Program-made: the position numbers and the translations under genes
From: Carboxylicivirga litoralis
GTDB taxonomy: Bacteria > Bacteroidota > Bacteroidia > Bacteroidales > Marinilabiliaceae
Reading direction: 5' to 3'
DNA: 64,000 bases
NCBI RefSeq assembly: GCF_025499605.1
Contig: NZ_JAFMVC010000005.1
Coordinates: 186,001-250,000 of the forward strand
Notes under the pieces: generated by a model
Databases searched by the model: none
Told to the model about the DNA's origin: nothing
Seen by the model: only the letters and a program-made list of their open reading frames with translations
Shown here: piece by piece, positions 36,185 to 45,637 of the stretch
Numbering within the stretch: position 1 is the first letter of the stretch
How the letters are laid out: every line of letters begins with the position of its first letter

Positions 36185-37489
36185 ATGATGATAAAGGATC
36201 TTTACGAAAAAGTTAAGTATTATCTTCACGAGGATCTATGGCGAGTAAGAGCGGATAAGACGACACGCAGACAATTCTTCTTAATACGTATTTTACGCAT
36301 TATTTACATTGCCATAAAAGGCTTCATTCAGGACAGCTGCCCTCAAAAGGCATCTGCCTTGTCTTTTTATTCCATGCTTTCTATTGTACCAATAACAGCT
36401 TTGGCTTTTGCTATTGCTAAAGGATTTGGAGTTAATGATAAACTGGAATTATTAATGGAAACCCGTCTTGAAGGGCAGGAGGAAATATGGCATAAAGTTG
36501 CTGAGTTTGGACTTAATTATCTTGAAAAGACCCGCGGAGGCGAGTTGGCCGGTGTAGGATTAGGTGTTTTGTTATGGTCAGTTATTCAAATATTCAGTAA
36601 TGTTGAAATTTCTTTTAATGATATTTGGAAAGTAAAACATCCGCGTGGATTGTTGCGTAAATTTAGTGATTTTATCTCATTGAGTTTTGTAGGTATATTA
36701 TTCTTGACTTCAATGAGTGGTATGATAATGTTTGTTACGAAGCAGTTAGAAAGCTGGGGGTTTCATTACGGATTATTTGTTCCAATTAGCTCATTTTTAA
36801 TCTTGTGGATTATTTTCACTCTTCTGGTGTCAATTATGCCCAATGCTGGTGTGAAAACCAAATCCGCACTATTTGGAGCATTTGTAACGGCCATTATGTT
36901 TCAGATATTGCAGCATTCATTCATTGAAATTATGCACCGTGTAACCAGTTACAATCTGGTTTATGGTGGTTTTGCAGCCTTACCATTGTTTATTCTTTGG
37001 ATGCAAACGAGCTGGCTGATTGTATTATTTGGAGCTGAACTCACCTTTGCACATCAGAATGCCCATAGTTTTGAGTTCGAATCTGATATTAAAAACATAT
37101 CCCATTCATACCGCCGTTTGCTTTTGATACTTATTACAGAGCGTATTGTTAAACGTTTCGATAATGAGGAAGAGCCGTACGATAATCAAGAGCTTTCATT
37201 AGAGTTAAAGTTACCGGTTCGATTGGTGAATGAATTACTCAATCAATTGATTGAATGTAAAATTATCTCTGAGATATATTACCAGGGTGCAGAAGATACC
37301 TTTTATCAACCCGCATCGTCAATAAGCAAGCTTACTGTTTTGAAAGTGATTAATCTTGTGGATCACTATGGAACCACCGATTTTCATTACGAAAGTTCAG
37401 AACACTTTGATAAGATGAAGGATGTGCTGGAACAAATGAACCGACGCTTGGATAGTAGTCGTACCAATAAATTACTAAAGGATTTATAA
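36185..37489 (+). CDS. YihY/virulence factor BrkB family membrane protein
   Basis: About 434 residues from ATG 36185 (or 36188). The longer frame from 36125 is rejected because it runs through the 3' end of rnpB. Six or so transmembrane helices lie in the first 300 residues, with family features SFYSMLSIVPITALAFAIAKG and LPLFILWMQTSWLIVLFGAEL. The C-terminal ~130 residues look like a cytoplasmic winged-helix domain (LSLELKLPVRLVNELLNQLI). The family was once called RNase BN but is not a ribonuclease; function is unsettled. The gene probably follows rnpB as read-through or uses an internal promoter. Confidence 0.9.
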   Translation: MMIKDLYEKVKYYLHEDLWRVRADKTTRRQFFLIRILRIIYIAIKGFIQDSCPQKASALSFYSMLSIVPITALAFAIAKGFGVNDKLELLMETRLEGQEEIWHKVAEFGLNYLEKTRGGELAGVGLGVLLWSVIQIFSNVEISFNDIWKVKHPRGLLRKFSDFISLSFVGILFLTSMSGMIMFVTKQLESWGFHYGLFVPISSFLILWIIFTLLVSIMPNAGVKTKSALFGAFVTAIMFQILQHSFIEIMHRVTSYNLVYGGFAALPLFILWMQTSWLIVLFGAELTFAHQNAHSFEFESDIKNISHSYRRLLLILITERIVKRFDNEEEPYDNQELSLELKLPVRLVNELLNQLIECKIISEIYYQGAEDTFYQPASSISKLTVLKVINLVDHYGTTDFHYESSEHFDKMKDVLEQMNRRLDSSRTNKLLKDL

Positions 37490-37696
37490 AAAAAGAACCG
37501 CATCAACCGGGATTATTTAAACTCCTGAAAACAGGATTTGAGTGCATGTAATTATCGATAATCCTCCGTACTACAAGTAGTAACCACAAGGGCGAGGCCC
37601 GCTCTTTAAAAACATAGCGTCACTCGGTGTTCTTTTAGTGTTGAGTTTAACAATCTAAATACGACTGATGCGGAATATTTTTGTTTCAATGAACGT
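37487..37696 (-). ncRNA. Structured small RNA on the minus strand, possibly 6S-like
   Basis: Minus-strand transcript predicted from about 37695 to 37487. Closing helix: CCGCATCA (37673-37666) with TGATGCGG (37505-37498), 8 of 8 pairs. A second helix GATT/AATC plus TTAAACTC/GAGTTTAA (37655-37643 with 37524-37511) adds 12 pairs. Inside lie short hairpins (GGGC-CTC-GCCC; TACTAC/GTAGTA). The closing helix is followed by TTC and TTTTTTT, and a full promoter lies upstream. A long rod with internal loops, ~200 nt, fits the 6S architecture; the 6S-Flavo family is the best guess, but I could not compare it. No ORF explains the structure. Confidence 0.6.
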
Positions 37697-37700
37697 ACTA

Positions 37701-37731
37701 CAAATATAGCTTTTAAAGTTGCTGTATCCAA
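37701..37731 (-). promoter_or_regulatory. Promoter of the minus-strand ncRNA
   Basis: On the minus strand TTG (37731-37729), 20-base spacer, TATATTTG (37708-37701): a perfect Bacteroidota promoter. Nothing else on the minus strand downstream could use it except the structured RNA. Confidence 0.75.
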
Positions 37732-37834
37732 GAAAATACAAGGGTTTTAGAGGTTTTTAATCAGAAAGCTTTGATTAATAAAAAATTAAAATGTGTACTT
37801 TTACCGTTACTTTAATGTGATGGATTTTTAGTAC

Positions 37835-39202
37835 ATGTATGTAATTGTTGATATCGAAACAACCGGGGGGAACATGAAGAATGGCAAAATAACTGAAATT
37901 GCCATTTACAGACATGATGGACATGGTGTTGTTGATGAGTTTGTTAGCTTAGTTAAACCCGAGATTTATATTCCTCCGTTTATTACTTCTTTAACCGGTA
38001 TAACCAATGAAATGGTTGAATCGGCTCCTCCGTTTTATCAAATTGCCAAGGATGTTGTTGAGATATGTAAAGATGCGGTTTTTGTTGCTCACAATGCCGC
38101 ATTTGACTACAATTTTATCAAAGAAGAGTTTAAAAATTTGGGCTACAACTTTGATATGCCTACCATTTGTACAGTTAAACTATCACGAAAATTGTTGCCC
38201 GGCCATGCATCCTATAGTCTTGGTAAAATTTGTCCTGAGTTAGGTATTGGTAACGAAGCGCGCCACCGTGCTGCTGGCGATGCTTTGGCGACGGTTCAGT
38301 TATTTGAGATATTACTGAAGAAGAACAATGGTATATTAAATCCCGAAGATCCATATAAAGAATTTTCTGCTGATGGCTTACATGCAGATCTGTCATTGGA
38401 ACATATTAAAGGTTTGCCCGCAAAAACAGGTGTTTACTATCTTCATAATGAGAATGGTGAATTAATTTATATTGGTAAGAGTAAAAACATCCGAAATCGC
38501 ATCATTACTCATCTTGGCAATCCAAAGACCAAGAAAGGGATAGAAATGAAGCAAAATACAGCCGATATTAGCTTTAACCTGACCGGGAGTGAACTAATTG
38601 CCTTGTTGAAAGAATCGCATGAAATAAAGCAGGAGAAACCCCGTTATAATCGGGCTCAACGTCGCTCGAAAAGTAAAATCGGTTTGTATAGCTATACAGA
38701 TCGAAGAGGTTACATTCGACTTTTATTGAAGCCTAATAACGGTGTTGATGTGCCCAATGCAACATTTGATACCATGCAGGAGGGAAGAGAGCGTTTGTTT
38801 CAATGGATTGAAGAATATGAGTTGTGCCAGCAACTGTGTGGTCTATATGATGGTAATCACGGATGTTTTCAATACCAGTTGAAGACTTGTAAAGGGGCCT
38901 GCGTTGGAGAAGAGGATGATGTGAATTATAATAATCGTGTGCTCGAATTACTTAAGAAGCTATCATATGGACATAATAACTTGGTAATACTGGATAAAGG
39001 GCGGAATGATAATGAAATGGCCCTGGTAGTGATTGAAAATGGTCGTTACCTTGGCTGGGGCTATATAGGAGAGGATGCCTGTATTGAAGTACCTCAGCAA
39101 TTTAAGGAACACATAGAACTATATGATGACAATGGTGATACGCGAACCATAATCTCTGCTTACTTGCGAAATAAAAAATATAAAAAGCTGATTCCGTATT
39201 AA
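37835..39202 (+). CDS. DnaQ-like 3'-5' exonuclease fused to GIY-YIG (UvrC N-terminal/Cho-like) nuclease
   Basis: 455 residues. N-terminal DEDDh exonuclease (1-170): DIETTG, HNAAFD and HRAAGDALAT supply the acidic and His residues. Residues ~195-280 form a GIY-YIG nuclease (GVYYL … LIYIGKSKNIRNRI … LIALLKESHEI). Residues ~325-360 carry C-x-x-x-C … GCFQYQLKTCKGACVG, matching the cysteine cluster that binds [4Fe-4S] in UvrC. The RNase H-like C-terminal half of UvrC is absent. This DNA polymerase III epsilon-like/UvrC fusion is known in several phyla and probably acts in DNA repair. Confidence 0.93.
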   Translation: MYVIVDIETTGGNMKNGKITEIAIYRHDGHGVVDEFVSLVKPEIYIPPFITSLTGITNEMVESAPPFYQIAKDVVEICKDAVFVAHNAAFDYNFIKEEFKNLGYNFDMPTICTVKLSRKLLPGHASYSLGKICPELGIGNEARHRAAGDALATVQLFEILLKKNNGILNPEDPYKEFSADGLHADLSLEHIKGLPAKTGVYYLHNENGELIYIGKSKNIRNRIITHLGNPKTKKGIEMKQNTADISFNLTGSELIALLKESHEIKQEKPRYNRAQRRSKSKIGLYSYTDRRGYIRLLLKPNNGVDVPNATFDTMQEGRERLFQWIEEYELCQQLCGLYDGNHGCFQYQLKTCKGACVGEEDDVNYNNRVLELLKKLSYGHNNLVILDKGRNDNEMALVVIENGRYLGWGYIGEDACIEVPQQFKEHIELYDDNGDTRTIISAYLRNKKYKKLIPY

Positions 39203-39218
39203 AATCCTATCAAAAAAA

Positions 39219-39256
39219 AAAGCTACTAGCCAACAGTTGATAGCTATTAGCTAATG
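39219..39256. repeat. Intergenic repeat, inverse copy of the 8281 element
   Basis: Its reverse complement contains ACTGTTGGCTAGTAGCT, matching GCTGTTGGCTATTAGCT at 8284-8300 in 15 of 17 positions, plus TAGCTATTAGCTAA. Non-coding. Confidence 0.4.
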
Positions 39257-39287
39257 TTCCAAGCCGCTCCCTGAGCCTTATTAAAGG

Positions 39288-39329
39288 ATAAATTGACGTG
39301 ATTATGCATTGATAATCACGTCAATTTAT
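39288..39329. terminator. Large perfect inverted repeat between convergent genes (bidirectional terminator)
   Basis: A 17-bp perfect stem: 39288-39304 with 39313-39329, core AATTGACGTGATTA/TAATCACGTCAATT, 8-base loop. It lies between the convergent exonuclease fusion and GH95 genes. T-tracts are weak, so an additional role (protein-binding palindrome) is not excluded. Confidence 0.65.
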
Positions 39330-39386
39330 ATTTCATCTCAACTCCAATCGATGACCGAATTGGGTTTAGGACACTCTCTTCTTAGT

Positions 39387-41738
39387 TTAGTTTTTAAAAC
39401 GAAATGGTTTGTTAGGAAGCAAATGCACAGCAAGAGTTTTGCCATTTATGATGACATCCACTTTTTGTTCTTGGTCAGCAATTAATTCTGCCGAGATTAT
39501 TTTGCCTTCCTGCCATTGCATATTAACCGTAATATTACCTCTTGCCTTCAGTCCATTGACGGAACCATTGCGCCATTTGTCTGGTAAGGCAGGTAGGAGC
39601 CTTATCAAACCGCTTTCGTGAGATTGAAGTAGCATTTCGGCGATACCGGCAGTATAGCCAAAGTTACCATCAATCTGAAATGGCGGGTGCACATCAAACA
39701 GGTTATCGCACATCGATTTTTGAAATAGTTTAATAATATGATCGTGCGCCATGTTGCCATCATGCAGTCGGGCGTAACAATTGATTAGCCAGGCGCGACT
39801 CCAGCCCGGTCCGGCACCTCCATTTTTGATGCGACGTTCAAGTGTTCTTTTAACTGCATCTAAGAGTTCTGGTGTTTCGCTGGCTGTAACTGCAGTGCCG
39901 GGATGGAAACCATAGAGGTGAGACATGTGGCGATGGCCTGGTTCAACTTCCTCGTAGGGGCGATCCCACTCCAATATTAAGCCCTCGTCGCTTAAGACAA
40001 AGCCTGGACGTAATTGCTGATGCTGTTGAGCTATTTTATTGACGAACAAATTGTTAACATCTAGAATGCGACAGGCTTGTAAATAGTTTTCAAATACTTC
40101 GCCAATAACCTGCTGATCCATTGCAGAGCCCAGGCAGGATGCCACCTTATTTCCGTTAGCATCAATAAAGCGGTTTTCTGGAGAAGTAGAAGGTGCAGAA
40201 ACTAAATAGCCGTCACGAGGATCGGTAATGATCCAGTCGCTGTAAAAACGAGCTACTTGTTCTAATGCAGGCAAGGCAGTAGACCTCAGGAAAGAGGTGT
40301 CATTTGTAAACAAGTAATGCTGCCAGTAATGTTGCATCATCCAACCTGCAGCGCCCATTGAGCAGCCCCAGTACGCTGTTGGCGCACGCATCCAGGTAGG
40401 TGCCCATAAATCTGTTGCATGCGGAATAAAGGCACCTTCGCACCCAAAATTCTGTTTGGCGGTCTTCTGTCCATTTTCAACCAGTTTATCAACGTAATTA
40501 AACAAAGGTTGATTTAGTTCATCCAGGTTGGTGACGTTGGCCAGCCAATAATTCATTTGCAAGTTAATATTCAAATGATAGTCGGCATTCCAGGGGGCTT
40601 CAATGTCGTTATTCCACAAGCCTTGAAGATTGGCAGGATTTGTACCTGGCCGCGATGAACTGATTAATAAATAGCGACCATAATTGAAAAGCATGGTTTC
40701 GAGCCCTGTATCTATTTGTCCATCCTTAATGTTTTGTAGACGTACATTGGTCGGAAGGCTGCTATTGTCCAGGTCTTCGATCTTTAGACTAACGCGTTGA
40801 TAATAGCTCTGGTAATCAGCAATGTGTTGTTTTTCCAATTCATCAAGTGGCAGCGCCATGGCTTTATCTAGTTGCTGCTTGTTTTGTTCTGAGAAGTTGT
40901 TGTGGTTAAATGAGGAGTTGGCCACCAGGTAAATGATGGCTTCTTTAACGGCATTTAACTTCAGGAAGGTTGGCCCTGTTATAATCTCACCATCCTGGTT
41001 TTCGATATGGACAAGCGTTTCAAATCTAACTCCATTAGTAATTGGAGCCGGCTTTGAATCAAAAGTCCCTTTATATTGCGTCACTTCTCCCTGCATCAAC
41101 AGTTCGTTATTTCCTCTGCTGCTTACTTGTACCGTAGGATGGCCCTGGTCATCGGGTCGTGTTAAACGTATTTTACCATTAATCCCTTGTGGGTTCTCAG
41201 TTTTAAGGTGAACAACCATGACCTGATGAGGAGCAGAGACAAATACTTTTTGCATGAATTGGTAACCATTTGTTTTATAACTGGTATTGGCAATGGCTTG
41301 GTTGATATCTAATTGACGTCGATAGTCACTTATATTTTTATGGTTAAAGTCGAGCCATAAATCGCCCATTGTTTGGTGCGAACGAAGCACTGTTTTTCGT
41401 GAAAATTTGTCGACGAATAGTTTGTCTGCTTCCTGATGCTTTTCTTTAAACAATAACTCCCTGATGTCTTGAAGATCATCTTCAGTACCATCTGGTTCAC
41501 TCCAGTCCATTGCGGCCGGCCACATCGAGTCTTCATTAAGCTGAATACGTTCATTGGTAGTTTTACCAAAGACCATTGCCCCCAGGCGCCCATTGCCAAC
41601 AGGTAGGGCATCTAGCCATTTTTCAGCCGGTTGCTTGTACCATAATTGATGATTACTTGGTTGATAGGTATTTTGCTGGCATGCAAACAAACCTGTAATC
41701 ATGATTACAATTCCTGATAGTATAAATTTCTTTAACAT
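39387..41738 (-). CDS. Glycoside hydrolase family 95, alpha-L-fucosidase-like lipoprotein
   Basis: 783 residues. A lipoprotein signal ends GLFAC-QQ (~residue 20). Family features: [18 protein letters not shown] near the N-terminus, [16 protein letters not shown] mid-protein (the two Asn of the active site), and [20 protein letters not shown] near the C-terminus (conserved Asp). GH95 enzymes release alpha-1,2-linked fucose (some act on galactose) by inversion. It is likely tethered to the membrane facing the periplasm or surface. It stands alone, not in a SusCD-type PUL within this window. Confidence 0.93.
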   Translation of the reverse strand: MLKKFILSGIVIMITGLFACQQNTYQPSNHQLWYKQPAEKWLDALPVGNGRLGAMVFGKTTNERIQLNEDSMWPAAMDWSEPDGTEDDLQDIRELLFKEKHQEADKLFVDKFSRKTVLRSHQTMGDLWLDFNHKNISDYRRQLDINQAIANTSYKTNGYQFMQKVFVSAPHQVMVVHLKTENPQGINGKIRLTRPDDQGHPTVQVSSRGNNELLMQGEVTQYKGTFDSKPAPITNGVRFETLVHIENQDGEIITGPTFLKLNAVKEAIIYLVANSSFNHNNFSEQNKQQLDKAMALPLDELEKQHIADYQSYYQRVSLKIEDLDNSSLPTNVRLQNIKDGQIDTGLETMLFNYGRYLLISSSRPGTNPANLQGLWNNDIEAPWNADYHLNINLQMNYWLANVTNLDELNQPLFNYVDKLVENGQKTAKQNFGCEGAFIPHATDLWAPTWMRAPTAYWGCSMGAAGWMMQHYWQHYLFTNDTSFLRSTALPALEQVARFYSDWIITDPRDGYLVSAPSTSPENRFIDANGNKVASCLGSAMDQQVIGEVFENYLQACRILDVNNLFVNKIAQQHQQLRPGFVLSDEGLILEWDRPYEEVEPGHRHMSHLYGFHPGTAVTASETPELLDAVKRTLERRIKNGGAGPGWSRAWLINCYARLHDGNMAHDHIIKLFQKSMCDNLFDVHPPFQIDGNFGYTAGIAEMLLQSHESGLIRLLPALPDKWRNGSVNGLKARGNITVNMQWQEGKIISAELIADQEQKVDVIINGKTLAVHLLPNKPFRFKN

Positions 41739-41805
41739 GATTGGTGGATTTTGTCGTTTAAGGGTTGACGCGAAATACTATGAGTAGTAAAATAGGTCTA
41801 TTTAA

Positions 41806-41835
41806 ACAAAAATGCCAACCCGAAGTGGATTGGCA
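41806..41835 (-). terminator. Terminator of aroC
   Basis: Minus strand TGCCAATCC (41835-41827), loop ACTTC, GGGTTGGCA (41821-41813), then TTTTTG. Confidence 0.8.
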
Positions 41836-41840
41836 AAATA

Positions 41841-42917
41841 TTATCTGTACATTTTATTGATAAGAATATGATCTGCCAGTGTGATAGCGGCCATGGCTTC
41901 TACAATGGGAACAGCTCGTGGTAACACACACGGATCGTGACGCCCCTTAGTCGTCGATTTAATTTCTTCACCTTTTCTGTTAACAGTGTTTTGTTCCATT
42001 AGCACAGTGGCAATTGGTTTGAAAGCCACATTAAAATAGATATCTTCACCATTACTGATACCTCCCTGAATACCACCTGAATGATTGGTTTTGGTTCGAA
42101 CACGGCCTTCTTCGATATAAAACTCATCGTTGTGCTCCGAACCTTTTAGATCAGTAGAGCCAAAACCTAAACCATACTCAAAACCTTTAACAGCATTGAT
42201 GGATAACATGGCCTGGCCCAGTGTAGCGTGTAACTTATTAAAAACAGGATCGCCTAATCCAACAGGTGCATTTTTAATGACGCAGGTAATTACTCCACCC
42301 ACTGAATCTTTGTTTTTTCTAACTTCATCGATATATTGAATCATTTTATCAGCTGTTTCAGCATCGGGACAGCGGACAATATTATTTTCAGTATTATTGA
42401 GGTTAAGCTCCTTATACTCTTTTTCCAGTTTTATGGAACCAACTTTAGAGGTAAATGCCTGTATGCTGATACCTTGTTGTTGAAGCATTAGTTTAGCAAT
42501 AGCTCCTGCCACAACACGGGCTATTGTTTCACGAGCGGAAGAGCGTCCGCCACCACGATAATCGCGTATGCCATATTTACTTTGATAAGTATAGTCGGCA
42601 TGTGACGGACGATATACATCAGCAATATTGCCATAATCTTTGGAGCGTTGGTCTTTATTCCAAATAACAAATCCGATAGGCGTACCAGTGGCTTTACCCT
42701 CAAAGATACCTGATAAAAACTCTACCTTATCTTCTTCGTTGCGAGGAGTAGTGATAGCCGATTGTCCTGGTCGACGTCGGTTCAATTCACTTTGTATAAA
42801 ATCTTCATCAATTTTTGTATTAGGAATAACTCCTTCAATTACTCCTCCAACAGCTTTCCCATGAGATTCGCCAAAAGATGTTAATTTAAATAAGGTGCCA
42901 AACGAATTTGCAGACAT
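41841..42917 (-). CDS. aroC: Chorismate synthase
   Basis: 358 residues. Begins [15 protein letters not shown], the first chorismate synthase signature. Also [11 protein letters not shown], the [21 protein letters not shown]-binding signature, and [14 protein letters not shown] plus [17 protein letters not shown] near the end. It catalyses the last shikimate step, EPSP to chorismate, using reduced FMN. Length is normal. It is a single gene here, followed by a hairpin terminator. Confidence 0.97.
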   Translation of the reverse strand: MSANSFGTLFKLTSFGESHGKAVGGVIEGVIPNTKIDEDFIQSELNRRRPGQSAITTPRNEEDKVEFLSGIFEGKATGTPIGFVIWNKDQRSKDYGNIADVYRPSHADYTYQSKYGIRDYRGGGRSSARETIARVVAGAIAKLMLQQQGISIQAFTSKVGSIKLEKEYKELNLNNTENNIVRCPDAETADKMIQYIDEVRKNKDSVGGVITCVIKNAPVGLGDPVFNKLHATLGQAMLSINAVKGFEYGLGFGSTDLKGSEHNDEFYIEEGRVRTKTNHSGGIQGGISNGEDIYFNVAFKPIATVLMEQNTVNRKGEEIKSTTKGRHDPCVLPRAVPIVEAMAAITLADHILINKMYR

Positions 42918-43009
42918 ATAATATCGATTAATTATAGTTTGTTAAAAAAAGATGCGTAAAAATAGCTGTTTAAAAGTGATTGCCCAAAGGGATGGAAGAA
43001 TAGTTGTTA

Positions 43010-43075
43010 AACTGCTTGACGGTCGAATAGTTGAACTATTTAATTGTCGAACTGTCGAATGGTATAATCGCTTAT
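43010..43075. repeat. Low-complexity intergenic repeat copy
   Basis: GGTCGAATAGTTGAACTATTTAATTGTCGAACTGTCGAATGG-type wording, split by near-palindromic GAATAGTTGAACTATT. It lies in the non-coding gap between aroC and the FKBP gene. Similar in style to the gaps at 1450, 5760 and 19750. Confidence 0.35.
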
Positions 43076-43143
43076 TTGTTTAAGGGTTGAAAATTAGCTC
43101 TCCAAAACAATTTCCTACTTACTACTCTATGGACTTTCTAAAA

Positions 43144-43173
43144 CAAAAAAAAGGGAAGTGAAACTCACCTCCC
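43144..43173 (-). terminator. Terminator of the SlyD-like gene
   Basis: Minus strand GGGAGGTG (43173-43166), loop AGTTT, CACTTCCC (43160-43153, one G-U), followed by a run of T. Confidence 0.88.
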
Positions 43174-43199
43174 TCTATATCGTTAATTGTGTCATATTA

Positions 43200-43736
43200 T
43201 TAACCGCATGAGCAACCGCCACCGCAGCCTCCGCCACCAGAACCACAGCTGCCAGAACCACAGGATTCCATCATTTCATCTTCTGTAGCTTCACGTACTT
43301 CAAGCACTTCACCTTTGAAGAATAGGTTGTCGCCAGCCAATGGATGGTTAAAGTCCATTTTAACTTTTTCGTCAGCCACTTCAAGTACTAAACCATTTAA
43401 ACGGTTACCATGCGCATCTTGCATAGGTACATGGTTACCAACAGTAAGCAATTCGTCGTCAATCTTACCTTCTACTTCGAATATGTTTTTTGGAATTTCA
43501 ACAATAGCATTAGGATTAACTTCTCCATAAGCCTCAGCAGCTTTTAGTTCAAAATCAAAAGCAGAGCCTTTCGCTAAGCCTTCTAATTTGTTTTCAAACA
43601 TTTCAAGCATTTTACCTGCACCAAATACAAACCCAAGTGGAGAAGCAGCTTCTGTTTTTTCAATTACTTCGCCTTCAGTTCCGTTGGTACGCAATTCGTA
43701 AGTAAGGGTCACGAATTTATTTCTTCCGATTTCCAT
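43200..43736 (-). CDS. slyD: SlyD-like FKBP-type peptidyl-prolyl isomerase with metal-binding tail
   Basis: 178 residues. FKBP core with an inserted IF (insert-in-flap) domain: PLGFVFGAGKMLEMFENKLEGLAKG (~30-55), AYGEVNP (~68-75), then VPMQDAHGNRLNG, and after the insert DFNHPLAGDNLFFKGEVLEV. The last ~20 residues are Gly/Cys-rich (CGSGSCGSGGGGCGGGCSCG), a metal-binding tail like the His/Cys-rich end of SlyD. Expected to be a cytosolic proline isomerase/chaperone and possibly a nickel or zinc store. ATG start is normal. Confidence 0.93.
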   Translation of the reverse strand: MEIGRNKFVTLTYELRTNGTEGEVIEKTEAASPLGFVFGAGKMLEMFENKLEGLAKGSAFDFELKAAEAYGEVNPNAIVEIPKNIFEVEGKIDDELLTVGNHVPMQDAHGNRLNGLVLEVADEKVKMDFNHPLAGDNLFFKGEVLEVREATEDEMMESCGSGSCGSGGGGCGGGCSCG

Positions 43737-43982
43737 CTTATAAAATTTAGTATTGTTATTATTTCTATCTAATGGTCCTTATTAATCAATTATTGCGCCA
43801 ATATTAATTGACTGACAATGATTCCGATTATGCGACAGTTGGACATAAAGACTTGCAAAAGTAAGCGAGTTTTTTACATCTGCACCATCAATCGTAATAA
43901 AAAGACACAAGAAAGGTGAAAAAGTTCAAAACCTGAATAAAAATAACGTTTAAATCCCGTTAATGATTTAATTATAATGCAT

Positions 43983-44678
43983 TTATAATTGTGGCTTATT
44001 GAAATGCCTAATAGTATGAGGACATTTCACAACGCACATAAAACAGGTGCTACATTGTTTTACATCCACAATGGCATCTCTATGTGTTGTTAAGCTCCAT
44101 AGTTGACCTTTGATAGCATGAGCTTCGCATATTTCCTGACAAATGGAACAATGACCACATTGAGGTTGTAAAATGCGATGATTGTCACACGTGATAGGAG
44201 CATTGGTTAAAACAGAACACATGCTAATGGCACTTCCGTATTGAGGGGATATTAATAGGTTATTTTTGCCAATCCAACCCAAACCTGCTAATAAGGCAAG
44301 AGTTTTATGAGGTAGAGGCGTTATGTAGCCGGTCACATTATACCGGCCTGATTGTTCAATATTTTTTTCGGATTGTGAGTAGCCTTTGTAACTCTTTTCT
44401 TTAATAAATGCTGCTAATTCGTCAGCCCATGTATCTGTAGCTACTTCTGTATTATGAAACTCATCCGATTCAACTGTTTTTGTACGAATCATCTCAGCCA
44501 CATAGTGTGGTGTTGATGTTACTTTTTTTAAGTAAGCAGGCGAAAGCGCTTTACCAAACAACACGGCTGATTTGAAGCCTTGTGTTTGTTCGAAACTTAG
44601 TTTTGATATATCAATATAATGCAAGAAGTCTACGCCTTTTGCATTTAAAAAGGATTGTATCTGCTCTTGTATTATCAT
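43983..44678 (-). CDS. Short QueG-like double [4Fe-4S] protein
   Basis: 231 residues, against ~380 for QueG. The core LGWIGKNNLLISPQYGSAISMCSVLT is the epoxyqueuosine-reductase signature. It is followed by eight cysteines in two clusters (CGHCSICQEICEAHAI and CSTCFMCVVKCPHT). The C-terminal helical-repeat domain of QueG that contacts tRNA is absent. It could be a minimal corrinoid-iron-sulfur reductase of other substrate. It is separated from the AlkD-like gene upstream by 44 bases, so the two are probably one transcript. QueA is encoded elsewhere in the window, but the genes are not linked. Confidence 0.82.
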   Translation of the reverse strand: MIIQEQIQSFLNAKGVDFLHYIDISKLSFEQTQGFKSAVLFGKALSPAYLKKVTSTPHYVAEMIRTKTVESDEFHNTEVATDTWADELAAFIKEKSYKGYSQSEKNIEQSGRYNVTGYITPLPHKTLALLAGLGWIGKNNLLISPQYGSAISMCSVLTNAPITCDNHRILQPQCGHCSICQEICEAHAIKGQLWSLTTHRDAIVDVKQCSTCFMCVVKCPHTIRHFNKPQL

Positions 44679-44722
44679 TTATAGTTTAGTAGGATGAAAT
44701 TCGCACAATCGCCAATGATTGT

Positions 44723-45430
44723 TTAACACCTGGCTACTTTTCTTTTTTTACCAACATTGCCTTTATCGATAACTTTTGCGATGTAATCAGTTGCTAAGGG
44801 CACTTTACAGGATGTTCCGCCTACATCCACTCTTACTTTTCCTATTTTCCGCGCTATTTTCTGCGATTTACTCGTTAGGCTTTTAATGTAGGAACCTATT
44901 GCAATAACAAATCCATTCATTGTATATCTCACTCTATTTTGGGCCGTATGGATAGTCTTCTCAATCGTATCGAGTAGTTCGCTGTATTTCTCAATGTTTA
45001 ATGTGTCATCATCATTCACGGCCGAATAAGAGGCTAATGTCGACCAGCCCGCTGACGCAATTGTTTCCTTATCTGATTCAATCCATTTAAGCCCAAGTTC
45101 AAAGCCATATATAGTTTCTGCCGTAATCCATGGTACAGCATATTCGCTTAAATAATACCAGTAGGCTTGTTGCACCCATTGTTCTAATTGCTTTTTTGTA
45201 ATTTGCTTTTCATCCGCCATTAAACAGGCCAGGTACATAGCATCGGAGTTGCCGGTGGCATATAATTCCAGAGAAAGTTCATGGTTCTTCCTGGTCTTTT
45301 TTAAGATTTTCTTTAGGTCTTGCACCTTAACTCCAAAAAAAGGTTCTTTAGCACCATGTTTTAGCAACACACTTTTGGTTTGTTCATTGCCATATTCTTC
45401 TAACTGCTTAATTACTTCTTTGGCTGTCAT
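44723..45430 (-). CDS. DNA alkylation repair protein, AlkD-like HEAT repeat family
   Basis: 235 residues, all-helical. N-terminal YGNEQTKSVLLKHGAKEPFFGVKVQDLKKIL is the family signature (the G-x-x-x-[PD]-x-[FY]-GVR/K region). WVQQAYWYYLSEYAVPWI and SAGWSTLASY follow the ALK-type HEAT repeat pattern. The C-terminus (IGKVRVDVGGTSCKVPLA) is typical of the Bacteroidota subgroup. AlkD removes N3/N7-alkylated bases without base flipping. Probably in one operon with the QueG-like gene downstream. Confidence 0.9.
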   Translation of the reverse strand: MTAKEVIKQLEEYGNEQTKSVLLKHGAKEPFFGVKVQDLKKILKKTRKNHELSLELYATGNSDAMYLACLMADEKQITKKQLEQWVQQAYWYYLSEYAVPWITAETIYGFELGLKWIESDKETIASAGWSTLASYSAVNDDDTLNIEKYSELLDTIEKTIHTAQNRVRYTMNGFVIAIGSYIKSLTSKSQKIARKIGKVRVDVGGTSCKVPLATDYIAKVIDKGNVGKKRKVARC

Positions 45431-45637
45431 AAGCTATTGATGATTCAAATTAAAAAACACCTTAATCTTAAAATTGGCACCAGGCATAGTCGTAATTCTA
45501 ATTTTAAAATAGGGACTTCCTCGATGCGGCCTTCACATGTTGCCAATGTGGAATTTCACAAAATCCTAATGACAAATCTCGGTTAATAAAAATGCAGAAT
45601 GTTAGGCGAATAGGCAACTTAAATAGCAAAATGATAC

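Noticed and set aside
39288-39329. Transposon inverted end
   Set aside because: The 17-bp palindrome lies between convergent genes, with no transposase or duplicated target site; terminator is simpler.
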